64,000 nucleotides of DNA. Source: Taibaiella sp965229095 (GTDB lineage: Bacteria > Bacteroidota > Bacteroidia > Chitinophagales > Chitinophagaceae). Numbering within the stretch: position 1 is the stretch's first letter; each line of letters starts with the position of its first letter. Below, one piece after another: positions 25,371-33,625 of the stretch. A program made the translations under genes and the position numbers. Location of the stretch: the NCBI GenBank assembly GCA_965229095.1, contig OZ245855.1:1860001-1924000 (forward strand), in the 5' to 3' direction. The notes below the pieces were generated by a model. That model did not search any database. It saw only the letters and a list, made by a program, of their open reading frames with translations, and had not been told where the DNA came from.

Positions 25371-26166
25371 AATAGTCATCGTTGTTCAGGCAAGAATGTC
25401 GTCCAGCCGTCTGCCGGGAAAAGTGTTGCTCCCGGTATCGGGCAAAAGCCTCCTGCTGCGCATGATCGAAAGGGTAAGCCGGACACAATACCCAGTAACC
25501 ATTGTTGTGGCCACTTCTACCGACCCTTCGGATGATGTGATAGAAAACGAAGCTTACCGCAATGATATACCTTGTTACCGGGGTAGCCTCGACAACCTGC
25601 TCGACCGCCATTACCAAGCTGCGTTAAAGCATAATGCAGATGTGGTGCTCAAGATACCTTCCGATTGCCCCCTGATCGATCCGGCCATTATAGATGCGGC
25701 ATTAGATCTGTTCTACGAAAATCCACGGCAATACGATTATGTAAGCAACCTGCATCCTGCTACTTTTCCCGATGGCAACGATGTGGAGATCATGACGATG
25801 GATTGCCTGGAAAGGGCCTGGAAAGCGGCAAGAGAGACCTGGGAGCTGGAACATACTACACCTTATATCTGGGAGCATCCCGAGTTTTTCCGGATAGCTA
25901 ACCTGGAATGGAATACCGGTATGGACCTGTCCATGACCCACCGCTTCACGATCGACTATCCCGAAGACTACGACTTCATCGTACAGGTATTTAAAAGGCT
26001 GTACCCCGTTAAAAATAATTTCAGTTGCAACGACATACTGCAGTTGCTGGAAGATCAGCCCAAGCTGTACGAGCTGAATGCCTGCTATGCCGGCGTGAAC
26101 TGGTACCGTAATCATTTATCCGACCTTAAAACCATCACCGCCCAACAGACCAGGGCAGTTTACTAA
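25360..26166 (+). CDS. SpsF-like cytidylyltransferase family protein
   Basis: The ATG at 25360 is preceded by AAGGAG (25347-25352) at 7 nt, a clear ribosome-binding site, and overlaps the upstream gene by 11 bp; longer upstream starts are therefore unlikely. The 268-residue product starts VIVVQARMSSSRLPGKVLLP, the diagnostic nucleotide-binding motif of the CTP_transf_3 (NeuA/KdsB/SpsF) group, and continues with VVATSTDPSDD, YRGSLDNLLDRHYQAA and IPSDCPLIDP. SpsF proteins act in spore-coat and surface polysaccharide loci, and an activated CMP-sugar is the likely product. Which sugar is activated is not evident. Confidence 0.85.
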   Translation: MQDKIVIVVQARMSSSRLPGKVLLPVSGKSLLLRMIERVSRTQYPVTIVVATSTDPSDDVIENEAYRNDIPCYRGSLDNLLDRHYQAALKHNADVVLKIPSDCPLIDPAIIDAALDLFYENPRQYDYVSNLHPATFPDGNDVEIMTMDCLERAWKAARETWELEHTTPYIWEHPEFFRIANLEWNTGMDLSMTHRFTIDYPEDYDFIVQVFKRLYPVKNNFSCNDILQLLEDQPKLYELNACYAGVNWYRNHLSDLKTITAQQTRAVY

Positions 26167-26192
26167 TACTGTAATCTATTAATCCTGATGCT

Positions 26193-27047
26193 ATGGAAAT
26201 GCAATACCAGCACCTGAAAGATATAGCCCTTAAAGTAAGGGAACATATAATCCGCATGTCGGCCAACGGCGGCTGCTTTATCGGCGCCTCCCTTTCTGCC
26301 GTGGATGTGCTCGTGTACCTCTATGCCGATTTTCTGAACCTGAACATCAACAACCTCGACGATCCGGAAAGGGATTATTTCTTTCTTTCCAAAGGGCATG
26401 ATGTGCCTGCCTTGTACGGCACCTTTGCCGAACTGGGACTGATCAGCAAAGAGCGCCTGCAGAATCATTTATCTGTCGATGATCATATCTACTGGCATCC
26501 CAATACCAGGGTAGCCGGTATCGAATTTCACTCCGGCTCTTTAGGGCATCTTCCCTCTGTGGCATTGGGTGTAGCGATCGATATAAAGATAAGGGGTGGT
26601 CACAATAAAGTGGTATGTGTACTCGGGGATGGCGAGCTGAACGAAGGCACCTGTTGGGAAGCCGTACTGGTAGCCAATGCCTATAAACTCGACAACCTCA
26701 TCTTTATCGTAGACCGTAACCAGTTCCAGGCCAACATGGCGACGGAAGACCTGATCCCGCTGGAACCCCTGGCCGATAAGTTCCGTTCCTTCGGCGCATC
26801 GGTAAAGCGGGTGGACGGGCACAGCTTCCTGGCCATGGACGAAGCCTTTAGCGCTTACCCTTTCGAGGAAGGAAAATTGAATGTGGTGATCGCCGATACG
26901 GTAAGGGGCAAAGGATTGCCCAGTATCGAAAGGCGCGCCGACCGCTGGTTCTGCAACTTTACCGTATCCGAAACCGAAGAGCTCCTGCAGGAATTGCATG
27001 GGGAACACCATGCCAGCCTTACTTCACAAACGCTTGTAGTGCGATAA
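26193..27047 (+). CDS. Transketolase, N-terminal (TPP-binding) subunit
   Basis: A 284-residue protein equivalent to the N-terminal third of transketolase. It carries the TPP pyrophosphate motif GDGELNEGTCWEA with the paired Asn in IFIVDRNQ, the FLSKGHDVPALYG segment (with the transketolase His) and GSLGHLPSVALGVA. It pairs with the C-terminal subunit that starts 5 bp downstream. Split transketolases of this kind occur in archaea and, in bacteria, in special-sugar loci. In this operon it probably moves a two-carbon unit to or from the sugar precursor rather than serving the pentose phosphate pathway. Confidence 0.9.
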   Translation: MEMQYQHLKDIALKVREHIIRMSANGGCFIGASLSAVDVLVYLYADFLNLNINNLDDPERDYFFLSKGHDVPALYGTFAELGLISKERLQNHLSVDDHIYWHPNTRVAGIEFHSGSLGHLPSVALGVAIDIKIRGGHNKVVCVLGDGELNEGTCWEAVLVANAYKLDNLIFIVDRNQFQANMATEDLIPLEPLADKFRSFGASVKRVDGHSFLAMDEAFSAYPFEEGKLNVVIADTVRGKGLPSIERRADRWFCNFTVSETEELLQELHGEHHASLTSQTLVVR

Positions 27048-27051
27048 TTAT

Positions 27052-27990
27052 ATGCCTTACGAACAACTATTAACCGAAACGGCTGTAGCAGATGACCGCT
27101 ATATCGTCATGACTGCCGAAAACCGTGCCCTGGTGCGCAATATCCCCGGGATATTAGGCAACCGCTTTGTAGATACGGGCATCACCGAACAAACCATGAT
27201 AGGCGCGGCTGCCGGCCTGGCCCTGCGCGGAAGGATACCCGTGGTGCATGCCCTCAGCGCCTTTCTTACTATGCGTGCCTTTGAATTTATTCGCACCGAT
27301 GTCGGCATTCCCGGCCTCCCGGTTAAGCTCAGCGCCTTTATCCCCGGCTTTCTTTCCGATGCCAACGGACCTACCCACCAGGCCATTGAAGATATCGCCT
27401 TAATGCGTGGCATCCCGCATATGGAAGTATATGCCCCGGCTGATGAGGAGGACCTGATGCTGATGCTGCCTTATATCTGGGCCTCTCCCCTGCCCGCTTA
27501 TGTGCGCATCAACACCCGCCCTGCCCTGCGGCCGCATGCACCCTACGAATTCGGCAAAGCGGAGATCATCAGCGAAGGCGCCGATATTACCTTGCTTACT
27601 TATGGCCTTATGCTGGAACAATGCCTGCAGGCGGCCAACATCCTTACTGCAGAAGGCAAGTCGGTGGGCCTGATCAATATGCGTTCGCTGAAACCCGTCG
27701 ATGAAAAAGCGATCATCAATGCTGCACAAAACAGCAAGCTGCTGGTCACTGTAGAAGACCACCTGCTCTCCGGGGGCCTGTACAGCATCATCGCCGAGAC
27801 CTTCCTGAAGCATCGCGTTACCGCCAACGTGATTCCCTTTGCCCTTAAAGAAAAATGGTTCAAACCAGCACTGCTCCCCGACGTAATCCATCATGAAGGC
27901 TTTACCGGTAAACAGATCGCCGAAGAGATCCTGGGATATACCACCGACCAGCAACAAGCAGCTGTCGCCCCTTCCGTTTTTGCAGAATAA
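27052..27990 (+). CDS. Transketolase, C-terminal (pyrimidine-binding) subunit
   Basis: This 312-residue protein completes the split transketolase. FVDTGITEQTMIGAAAGLAL carries the catalytic Glu that activates TPP, and GFLSDANGPTHQAIEDIALM and PAYVRINTRPAL match the pyrimidine domain. The C-terminal transketolase domain follows (ADITLLTYGLMLEQCLQAA, LLVTVEDHLLSGGL). It begins 5 bp after the N-terminal subunit, so the two are translationally coupled and should form a heteromer. Confidence 0.9.
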   Translation: MPYEQLLTETAVADDRYIVMTAENRALVRNIPGILGNRFVDTGITEQTMIGAAAGLALRGRIPVVHALSAFLTMRAFEFIRTDVGIPGLPVKLSAFIPGFLSDANGPTHQAIEDIALMRGIPHMEVYAPADEEDLMLMLPYIWASPLPAYVRINTRPALRPHAPYEFGKAEIISEGADITLLTYGLMLEQCLQAANILTAEGKSVGLINMRSLKPVDEKAIINAAQNSKLLVTVEDHLLSGGLYSIIAETFLKHRVTANVIPFALKEKWFKPALLPDVIHHEGFTGKQIAEEILGYTTDQQQAAVAPSVFAE

Positions 27991-28016
27991 TACCCTCAAC
28001 AAAACAATCCTTTATA

Positions 28017-29366
28017 ATGCCCAATACCGTTTCCTTTAACGAAGACTATCCGCAGATCCATATTTCCGATGATCTGTACCAACGCGCCCAGGCCGTTCAA
28101 AAACCGGTGACACAAACCCTGGCCAAAGGCCCCGGCCAGTTTACCAAAGGTGTTGCCCCCAAGTATATTTTAAAGGGAAAAGGCTCCCATGTATGGGATG
28201 TGGACGGCAACGAATACATCGACTACAACAGCGCCATCGGCCCTATATCCTTGGGGTATGCCTATCCTAAAGTAGATGAAGCCATCCGTAGACAACTGGA
28301 AGACGGTATCACTTTTTCCCTGATGCATCCCCTGGAAGTGGAGCTGTCCGAACTGATCAAAGAAGTGATCCCCAATGCCGAGGCGGTAAAAATAGCCAAG
28401 ACCGGCGCCGACGTGTGCTCTGCAGCCATAAGGGTAGCCCGGGCTTTTACCGGCAGGGAGAAAATTTTCTGCTGTGGCTATCATGGCTGGCACGATTGGT
28501 ATATCGGCATCACTTCCCGGAACGCAGGCATTCCCGGCGCCATCCAGGACATGACTTATACTTTTGAATACAACGATATAACATCGATCAAAGCGGCGCT
28601 GGACCAGGATGTGGCCGCGGTGATCCTTGAGCCTTTTATTTTTGATGCACCTAAGGAAGGTTTCCTGCAGGAGCTTGCCGAAGTGTGCAAAGCCAATGGT
28701 ACCTTGCTCATCTTCGATGAAATGTGGACCGGTTTCCGTATTGCTATAGGCGGTGCTCAGGAATACTTCAAAGTACTTCCCGACCTGGCCGTATATTCCA
28801 AAGCCTGCGCCAACGGCATGCCTATAGCCTTGCTTACCGGCCGTGCCGATGTTATGGAACTGTTCAACAAAGAAGTATTCAGCTATACCACCTTCGGCGG
28901 CGAAGCCTTGTCGCTGGCAGCCTGTATCGCCACCATAGATGAGCTGCGCGACAAAAATGTACCGCAGTACCTCGATGAAAAAGGCGCTTTATTAAAAGAT
29001 GGTTACAACCGTATCGCTGCAGAGCAGGGCATGAGCGAGTACACGCTTTGCATTGGCTACAACTGCCGCTCTATGGTTACTTTCTCTCCCCTGGCCGGCA
29101 ATGCGCTGGAATTAAAGACCCTGATGCAGCAGGAAATGATCAAACGCGGCATTTTATGGGCAGGCTTCCACAACATGTGCTACAGCCATACCAACGAAGA
29201 TATTAACTACACCCTGGCCGCTTATGCCGATGTAATGCCTATTATGAAAGCAGCCATCGAAAGCGGAGATATACAACAATACCTGAAAGGCGAAGTGCTG
29301 GAAGCCGTATTCCGTAAGGTGAACAACTATAACATTAAACCCAGGCCTGTAAGCGTTGCAGAATAA
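28017..29366 (+). CDS. Class III PLP aminotransferase (glutamate-1-semialdehyde aminomutase-like)
   Basis: This 449-residue aminotransferase is related to HemL. Seen in order: HVWDVDGNEYIDYNSAIGP near residue 60, KIAKTGADVCSAAIRVARAF, CGYHGWHDWY near 155, the PLP-pairing Asp in LLIFDEMWTGFR (about 240), and the Schiff-base Lys in AVYSKACANGMPIALLTG (about 266). The operon position between transketolase and SDR points to transamination of a keto sugar rather than haem synthesis. A true 1,2-aminomutase role on a ketose is also possible. Confidence 0.9.
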   Translation: MPNTVSFNEDYPQIHISDDLYQRAQAVQKPVTQTLAKGPGQFTKGVAPKYILKGKGSHVWDVDGNEYIDYNSAIGPISLGYAYPKVDEAIRRQLEDGITFSLMHPLEVELSELIKEVIPNAEAVKIAKTGADVCSAAIRVARAFTGREKIFCCGYHGWHDWYIGITSRNAGIPGAIQDMTYTFEYNDITSIKAALDQDVAAVILEPFIFDAPKEGFLQELAEVCKANGTLLIFDEMWTGFRIAIGGAQEYFKVLPDLAVYSKACANGMPIALLTGRADVMELFNKEVFSYTTFGGEALSLAACIATIDELRDKNVPQYLDEKGALLKDGYNRIAAEQGMSEYTLCIGYNCRSMVTFSPLAGNALELKTLMQQEMIKRGILWAGFHNMCYSHTNEDINYTLAAYADVMPIMKAAIESGDIQQYLKGEVLEAVFRKVNNYNIKPRPVSVAE

Positions 29367-29367
29367 T

Positions 29368-30171
29368 ATGGATATGTTTTCCCTCGATCACAGAACAGCA
29401 GTCGTTACCGGCGCTTTAGGCTTATTGGGTAAAAAACATTGCGAGGCCCTGGCTATGGCAGGCGCACAAGTAGTCGTTGCCGATATAAGGGAAGAGGCTG
29501 CCGTTGCTTTTGCCGCAGACTTAGGCACACAACATATGGGCATCGGCCTCGATGTTACCGACCCAGCTTCGGTTACAGCCCTCCGCGACAAAGTAATGGC
29601 CCGCTATGGCCGTATAGACATCCTCGTCAACAATGCGGCGATCAACGATATGTTTGAAAACCCCGCTATGGCCGCGGAACTTTCCGCCTTTGAAAATTAT
29701 CCCCTGGATGCCTTTCAGCGTTCGATCGATGTCAATATTACCGGCGTATTTCTTTGTGCACAGATACTGGGAAAGGTAATGGCCGACAAGGGCAAAGGCA
29801 GTATCATCAATATCGCTTCTACGTATGGTATGGTAGGCCCCGATCAATCCATTTACCGTAACGAACAAGGCGAACAAATTTTTTACAAATCGGCGGCTTA
29901 CCCCGTAACCAAAGGCGCCGTGATCAATTTCACCCGCTTCCTGGCCGCCTATTGGGGCGCCAAAGGAGTAAGGGTCAATACGCTTTCCCCTGGTGGCGTC
30001 ACCAATAACCAGGACGATTTTTTTATTCATAACTATTCAGCCAAAACCCTTCTGGGCCGCATGGCCCGGCCCGATGATTACCAGGGCGCACTGGTCTACC
30101 TGGCCAGCGATGCCGCTGCTTATATGACCGGTGCCAATCTTGTGGTGGACGGCGGCTGGACAGCTATTTAA
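29368..30171 (+). CDS. Short-chain dehydrogenase/reductase
   Basis: The ATG at 29368, 1 bp after the preceding stop, gives a 267-residue SDR. The cofactor motif TGALGLLG, VVADIREE (Asp favouring NAD(H)), the NNAA element (ILVNNAAIND), the catalytic Ser in IINIAST and the YxxxK pair in YPVTKGA are all present, as is a C-terminal AAYMTGANLVVDGGWT. Similar SDRs (for example PtmA-type) sit in flagellin and LPS sugar loci, where they oxidise or reduce a sugar hydroxyl or keto group. It is translationally coupled to the aminotransferase. Confidence 0.9.
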   Translation: MDMFSLDHRTAVVTGALGLLGKKHCEALAMAGAQVVVADIREEAAVAFAADLGTQHMGIGLDVTDPASVTALRDKVMARYGRIDILVNNAAINDMFENPAMAAELSAFENYPLDAFQRSIDVNITGVFLCAQILGKVMADKGKGSIINIASTYGMVGPDQSIYRNEQGEQIFYKSAAYPVTKGAVINFTRFLAAYWGAKGVRVNTLSPGGVTNNQDDFFIHNYSAKTLLGRMARPDDYQGALVYLASDAAAYMTGANLVVDGGWTAI

Positions 30172-30189
30172 CCCATAAAAAACAAGCAA

Positions 30190-31641
30190 ATGAACAACAA
30201 TCTTCTTCAGGAAAAAGCAAGCCGCATCCAATTGTTACTTACAGATTGCGATGGTGTACTGACCGATGCCGGCGTTTATTATGGCGAGCAGGGCGAGGTG
30301 CTGAAAAAATTTAACCTGCGCGATGGCATGGCCGTGGAAAGACTCCGCAAATTTGCAGGAACGGAAACGGGTATTATCTCCGGCGAGAACTCCGCTTCCC
30401 TGCATCAACGCGCCGAGAAATTACATATTACAGAACTGCATGGCGGTGTAAAAGATAAAGCAGCCTTATTGCCTTCGATCCTCCAGCATTATAACCTGAA
30501 TGCCGAGAACATTGCCTATATCGGCGACGATCACAACGACCTTGCCTTGATGCAACTGGTAGGACTGACTGCTTGTCCTTCCGATGCCTTGCCTGCCGTA
30601 AAGCAACAGGTAGATTATATTTGCCGTGCCAAAGGCGGCGAAGGTTGCTTCCGCGAATTCGCAGAGATCATCATTGCCGCCCGTACACACAACAGCCAGG
30701 CCTTTTCGGCCAGGAAGGGTGTTACGCTAAGCAATGGCCGGAATATCGATAAGGGCCAGCCTTGCTATATCATTGCCGAGATCGGCATCAACCATAACGG
30801 TTCTTTGGATATCGCCAAACAACTGATCGATGAAGCCGTAGCTGCCAAAGCCTGCGCCGTTAAGTTCCAGAAAAGGACACCGGAGATCTGCGTGCCTAAA
30901 GATCAATGGGAAGTGATGCGCGATACCCCCTGGGGCCGCATGAGCTATATCGATTACAAACGCAAAACCGAATTTGGTTTTGATGAGTATGCCGCCATCG
31001 ACCAGTATTGCAAAGAGCGTGGCATCGACTGGTTTGTTTCTCCCTGGGATACCAATTCCGTAGATTTCATGGAACAGTTCGATACGGTAATGTATAAACT
31101 GGCATCTGCCTGCCTCACCGATTTTGAACTGATCAAGCGCATCCTGTTTACCGGCAAGCCGTTGATGCTTTCTACCGGTATGAGCACCATACAGGAGATC
31201 GAAGATGCGGTAGCCCTGATCAAAAGCTACGATGAAGAATATCCTTTCTTTATCGCCCACTCCACTTCGGCTTATCCCTGCAAGCTGGAGGAGCTGAACC
31301 TGAATATGATCCCTACCCTTACCCGTAAATATCCCGGTGTTCCGATAGGTTATTCCGGTCATGAAACCGGCTTATCTACCACGGTAGCAGCAGTAACCCT
31401 GGGCGCCACTTTCGTGGAAAGGCATTTTACCCTAGACCGCGCCATGTGGGGTTCCGACCATGCCGCATCGGTAGAGCCGCAGGGCTTCCAGCGCCTGGTA
31501 CGCGATATCCGCGACATAGAGCTGGCCATGGGTGATGGTATCAAGAAAGTATATGAATCGGAGCTGGGGCCCATGAAACGCCTCAGGGTAAATATCAACC
31601 CGGTAACCACAGCAACCCAGAAAGACGCAGTTACGGCATGA
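30190..31641 (+). CDS. Fusion of KdsC-type HAD phosphatase and NeuB-type synthase lacking the SAF domain
   Basis: The 483-residue protein joins two enzymes of ulosonate synthesis. Residues 1-about 165 are a KdsC-like HAD phosphatase: D19-x-D21 in LLTDCDGVLTD, SGENS (motif II), Lys in GGVKDKAA and GDDHND at 112-117. Residues about 178-470 are a NeuB-type barrel that condenses PEP with a sugar: YIIAEIGINHNGSLDIAK, AVKFQKR, FVSPWD, LASACLTDFELI, LSTGMST and GYSGHETGLS. The protein stops shortly after SELGPMKRLR, where NeuB, SpsE and PseI continue into an antifreeze-like (SAF) domain. Both active sites look intact. The next gene overlaps by 4 bp (ATGA). Confidence 0.9.
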   Translation: MNNNLLQEKASRIQLLLTDCDGVLTDAGVYYGEQGEVLKKFNLRDGMAVERLRKFAGTETGIISGENSASLHQRAEKLHITELHGGVKDKAALLPSILQHYNLNAENIAYIGDDHNDLALMQLVGLTACPSDALPAVKQQVDYICRAKGGEGCFREFAEIIIAARTHNSQAFSARKGVTLSNGRNIDKGQPCYIIAEIGINHNGSLDIAKQLIDEAVAAKACAVKFQKRTPEICVPKDQWEVMRDTPWGRMSYIDYKRKTEFGFDEYAAIDQYCKERGIDWFVSPWDTNSVDFMEQFDTVMYKLASACLTDFELIKRILFTGKPLMLSTGMSTIQEIEDAVALIKSYDEEYPFFIAHSTSAYPCKLEELNLNMIPTLTRKYPGVPIGYSGHETGLSTTVAAVTLGATFVERHFTLDRAMWGSDHAASVEPQGFQRLVRDIRDIELAMGDGIKKVYESELGPMKRLRVNINPVTTATQKDAVTA

Positions 31642-33050
31642 GTCCTGAAAAGTTATTGACCATTACTTCGGTAATATTGATCGCCTGGGCTATAGTTATT
31701 ATTAGCTGGGAACGATTAGCTCCCTATCGCAAAGGCCTTCCCCTGTTCCGGGAAGGCTTTTGGATAGACCTGGTATGGTACACCATCATCCAGAGCTTCG
31801 TGTTGAAGATATTGATCTTCGACTTTATCATTGCACCCCTGCAGCAACATTTCGACTGGTCCGGAGTGCAGGGCATCGGTAGCTGGCCATTGCCGTTACA
31901 GGTTATTTTCTTCCTGGTCACGCATGACCTGTATATCTACCTGTTCCACCGGTTCCAGCACCACAACAAGTATTTCTGGCGCACCCACGAGGCGCATCAT
32001 TCGGGCAAGGAAGTCGATTTCCTTTCCGGCTCGCGCTCGCATGTGCTGGAGATCATCATCAACCAGACCATCGAATTCGGACCCATTATTTTACTGGGTG
32101 CATCGCCCGAAGTAGTGCCGATCAAGGCGCTTATCGATTCGATGTACGGTATGTTCATCCATGCCAATATCAATGTAAAGCTGGGCAAGCTGAAATATAT
32201 CTTTAATTCGCCCGAGCTTCATTTATGGCATCATGCCAATTACCAGGAAGTCTTTCACGCTAACTTCGCCACCAAACTATCGCTCTGGGATTATCTTTTC
32301 GGCACCGTCTATTTTCCAGGCACCAAACCCGGCAATAAAAATGAGCACTGGGGCCTGTATTATGATTACCCCAAAGATTATTTCCTGCAACATGCCTTTT
32401 CTGTGAAAAGGTTTGATGAAAAATCGTTGCTGCGCTACAAATGGTTCCGCTGGTATTATAACCTGAGACCCGCTATACTGCGGTGGATGGGCTTTAGCAA
32501 AAAAAGTAAGGCGCCTGTGCCGCCTGCAGCCGACGGCAGGAAGCTGCCGTGGCTGCCACCGAAGACCGGCACTCTTCTTTCACCACGGAATACTGATTAT
32601 TGCCTGTTGATCGCTTTACATAGGCAAATCCGGAATCGTTATTCCAATCACAATGTAATTATGTCGTCTAACTGGATATATTGGGGATACCTGGTACTGG
32701 CTGCTCTTATGGAAGCCGTATGGACTTATTCGCTCAAGCTGATGCAATTCAAGAACCTGAAGCAGCTTAGCTGGTCCAACTTTTATCTGCCACAGAGCGG
32801 CCTGAAGATCATAGCTCCCTTTGCGGGCTATATCATCTTTGGCATTGCTAATGTGTATTTCTTTTCCTTAGCCACCAGGCAAATACCTTTAGCTACCGCC
32901 TTTGCGGTATGGACAGGCATCAGCCTCGTCCTCATCAAGCTATCGGAGGTATTTTTCTTCCAGCAAAGAATACTCCTGAGCGAAGTATTGTTTATGCTGA
33001 TGATCATGGGAGGCATTACCGGTCTGAAGCTGACCGGCGTAAAAGCTTAA
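31638..33050 (+). CDS. Fusion: fatty acid hydroxylase/sterol desaturase-like domain plus SMR-family transporter domain
   Basis: One uninterrupted 470-codon frame holds two membrane proteins. The first (about 1-285) is a fatty-acid-hydroxylase-superfamily protein with its di-iron histidine clusters: HDLYIYLFHRFQHH (from residue 95), THEAHHSGKE, and LHLWHHANYQEVFHANFA (from 194). The second begins at an internal Met342 (ATG at 32661) and is a complete small multidrug resistance-like protein: four helices, the essential Glu in AALMEAVW, and FAVWTGIS, matching the EmrE-type Glu14 and Trp63 positions. The linker (about 290-341) looks unconstrained. A lipid or carrier modification and transport role within the sugar operon is inferred. 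Confidence 0.8.
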   Translation: MSPEKLLTITSVILIAWAIVIISWERLAPYRKGLPLFREGFWIDLVWYTIIQSFVLKILIFDFIIAPLQQHFDWSGVQGIGSWPLPLQVIFFLVTHDLYIYLFHRFQHHNKYFWRTHEAHHSGKEVDFLSGSRSHVLEIIINQTIEFGPIILLGASPEVVPIKALIDSMYGMFIHANINVKLGKLKYIFNSPELHLWHHANYQEVFHANFATKLSLWDYLFGTVYFPGTKPGNKNEHWGLYYDYPKDYFLQHAFSVKRFDEKSLLRYKWFRWYYNLRPAILRWMGFSKKSKAPVPPAADGRKLPWLPPKTGTLLSPRNTDYCLLIALHRQIRNRYSNHNVIMSSNWIYWGYLVLAALMEAVWTYSLKLMQFKNLKQLSWSNFYLPQSGLKIIAPFAGYIIFGIANVYFFSLATRQIPLATAFAVWTGISLVLIKLSEVFFFQQRILLSEVLFMLMIMGGITGLKLTGVKA

Positions 33051-33256
33051 TGGCTGCGGTGATCGTTTTCAGCGATCATCTGCACGCCTCTCATATTTTC
33101 CACCACTTTAATCCTGTCGATCCATTCCGGTTTTTCTTTGCGATTGTTCAGCTCACTTTTGAGGTGATCATAACCTATATAACTGATCAGGATTTCTGCA
33201 ACTTTCTTTCCCGCTTTCAGTGTTTCTTCGTAAAGTTCGTCGATCTGTCGGAGCAT
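33047..33256 (-). CDS. Small conserved-looking hypothetical protein
   Basis: The ATG at 33256 gives 69 residues (MLRQIDELYEETLKAGKKVA...), helical and charged, with the segment LISYIGYDHLKSELNNRK. An in-frame start at 33316 adds 20 less convincing residues. A TATTTTTG box on the minus strand at 33274-33281 lies 18 nt upstream of the chosen ATG and supports it weakly. Its stop shares the TTAA tetranucleotide with the convergent stop of the upstream operon. I do not recognise a family. Confidence 0.45.
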   Translation of the reverse strand: MLRQIDELYEETLKAGKKVAEILISYIGYDHLKSELNNRKEKPEWIDRIKVVENMRGVQMIAENDHRSH

Positions 33257-33377
33257 AATAAGAGTAATTTGCTGCAAAAATATCGAACTAATTAAAGGGC
33301 ACACCCTTGTTCGCATAACTTATCACAAAGATAACATTGACCCAATCAACTGAAATACAATTAATTAACAAACAAAA

Positions 33378-33418
33378 AAGTGCATAAAAACAATACCCGG
33401 ACTTGTTTTTATGCACTT
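33378..33418. terminator. Long perfect hairpin (16 bp), probable bidirectional terminator
   Basis: AAGTGCATAAAAACAA (33378-33393) and its exact complement (33403-33418) enclose a 9-nt loop. The arms are flanked by A-runs on the left and AAAA on the right. It lies in the 370-bp gap between the small gene at 33256 and the end of the giant surface protein gene at 33626. Nothing else in this gap looks coding. Confidence 0.6.
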
Positions 33419-33574
33419 AAAAATGTCAGCATTACTTGCTGTACCAAGATCGTCCTCGTATCCTCATACGGCTCGGAGTCAAAGGCAATGCCTCACAACG
33501 ACCACACAAACCACTTCCTTTTTATACTGCTGTAACATACAAACAGGTTTTTAAATCCTTTATAAAGTACACAC

Positions 33575-33609
33575 AAAAAAGCTTGAGATCCTGTCACAGA
33601 CCTCAAGCC
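33575..33609 (-). terminator. Rho-independent terminator of the LamG/phosphoesterase gene
   Basis: On the minus strand GCTTGAG (33608-33602) and CTCAAGC (33587-33581) form the stem, with a 14-nt loop, followed by a run of T (the A-run at 33575-33580 on the plus strand). It begins 17 bp after the stop at 33626. Confidence 0.75.
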
Positions 33610-33625
33610 TTATCTTATGCGATGC

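Noticed and set aside
33378..33418. Possible attachment site or recombination hairpin
   Set aside because: A terminator is the simpler reading; no integrase or direct repeats are nearby.
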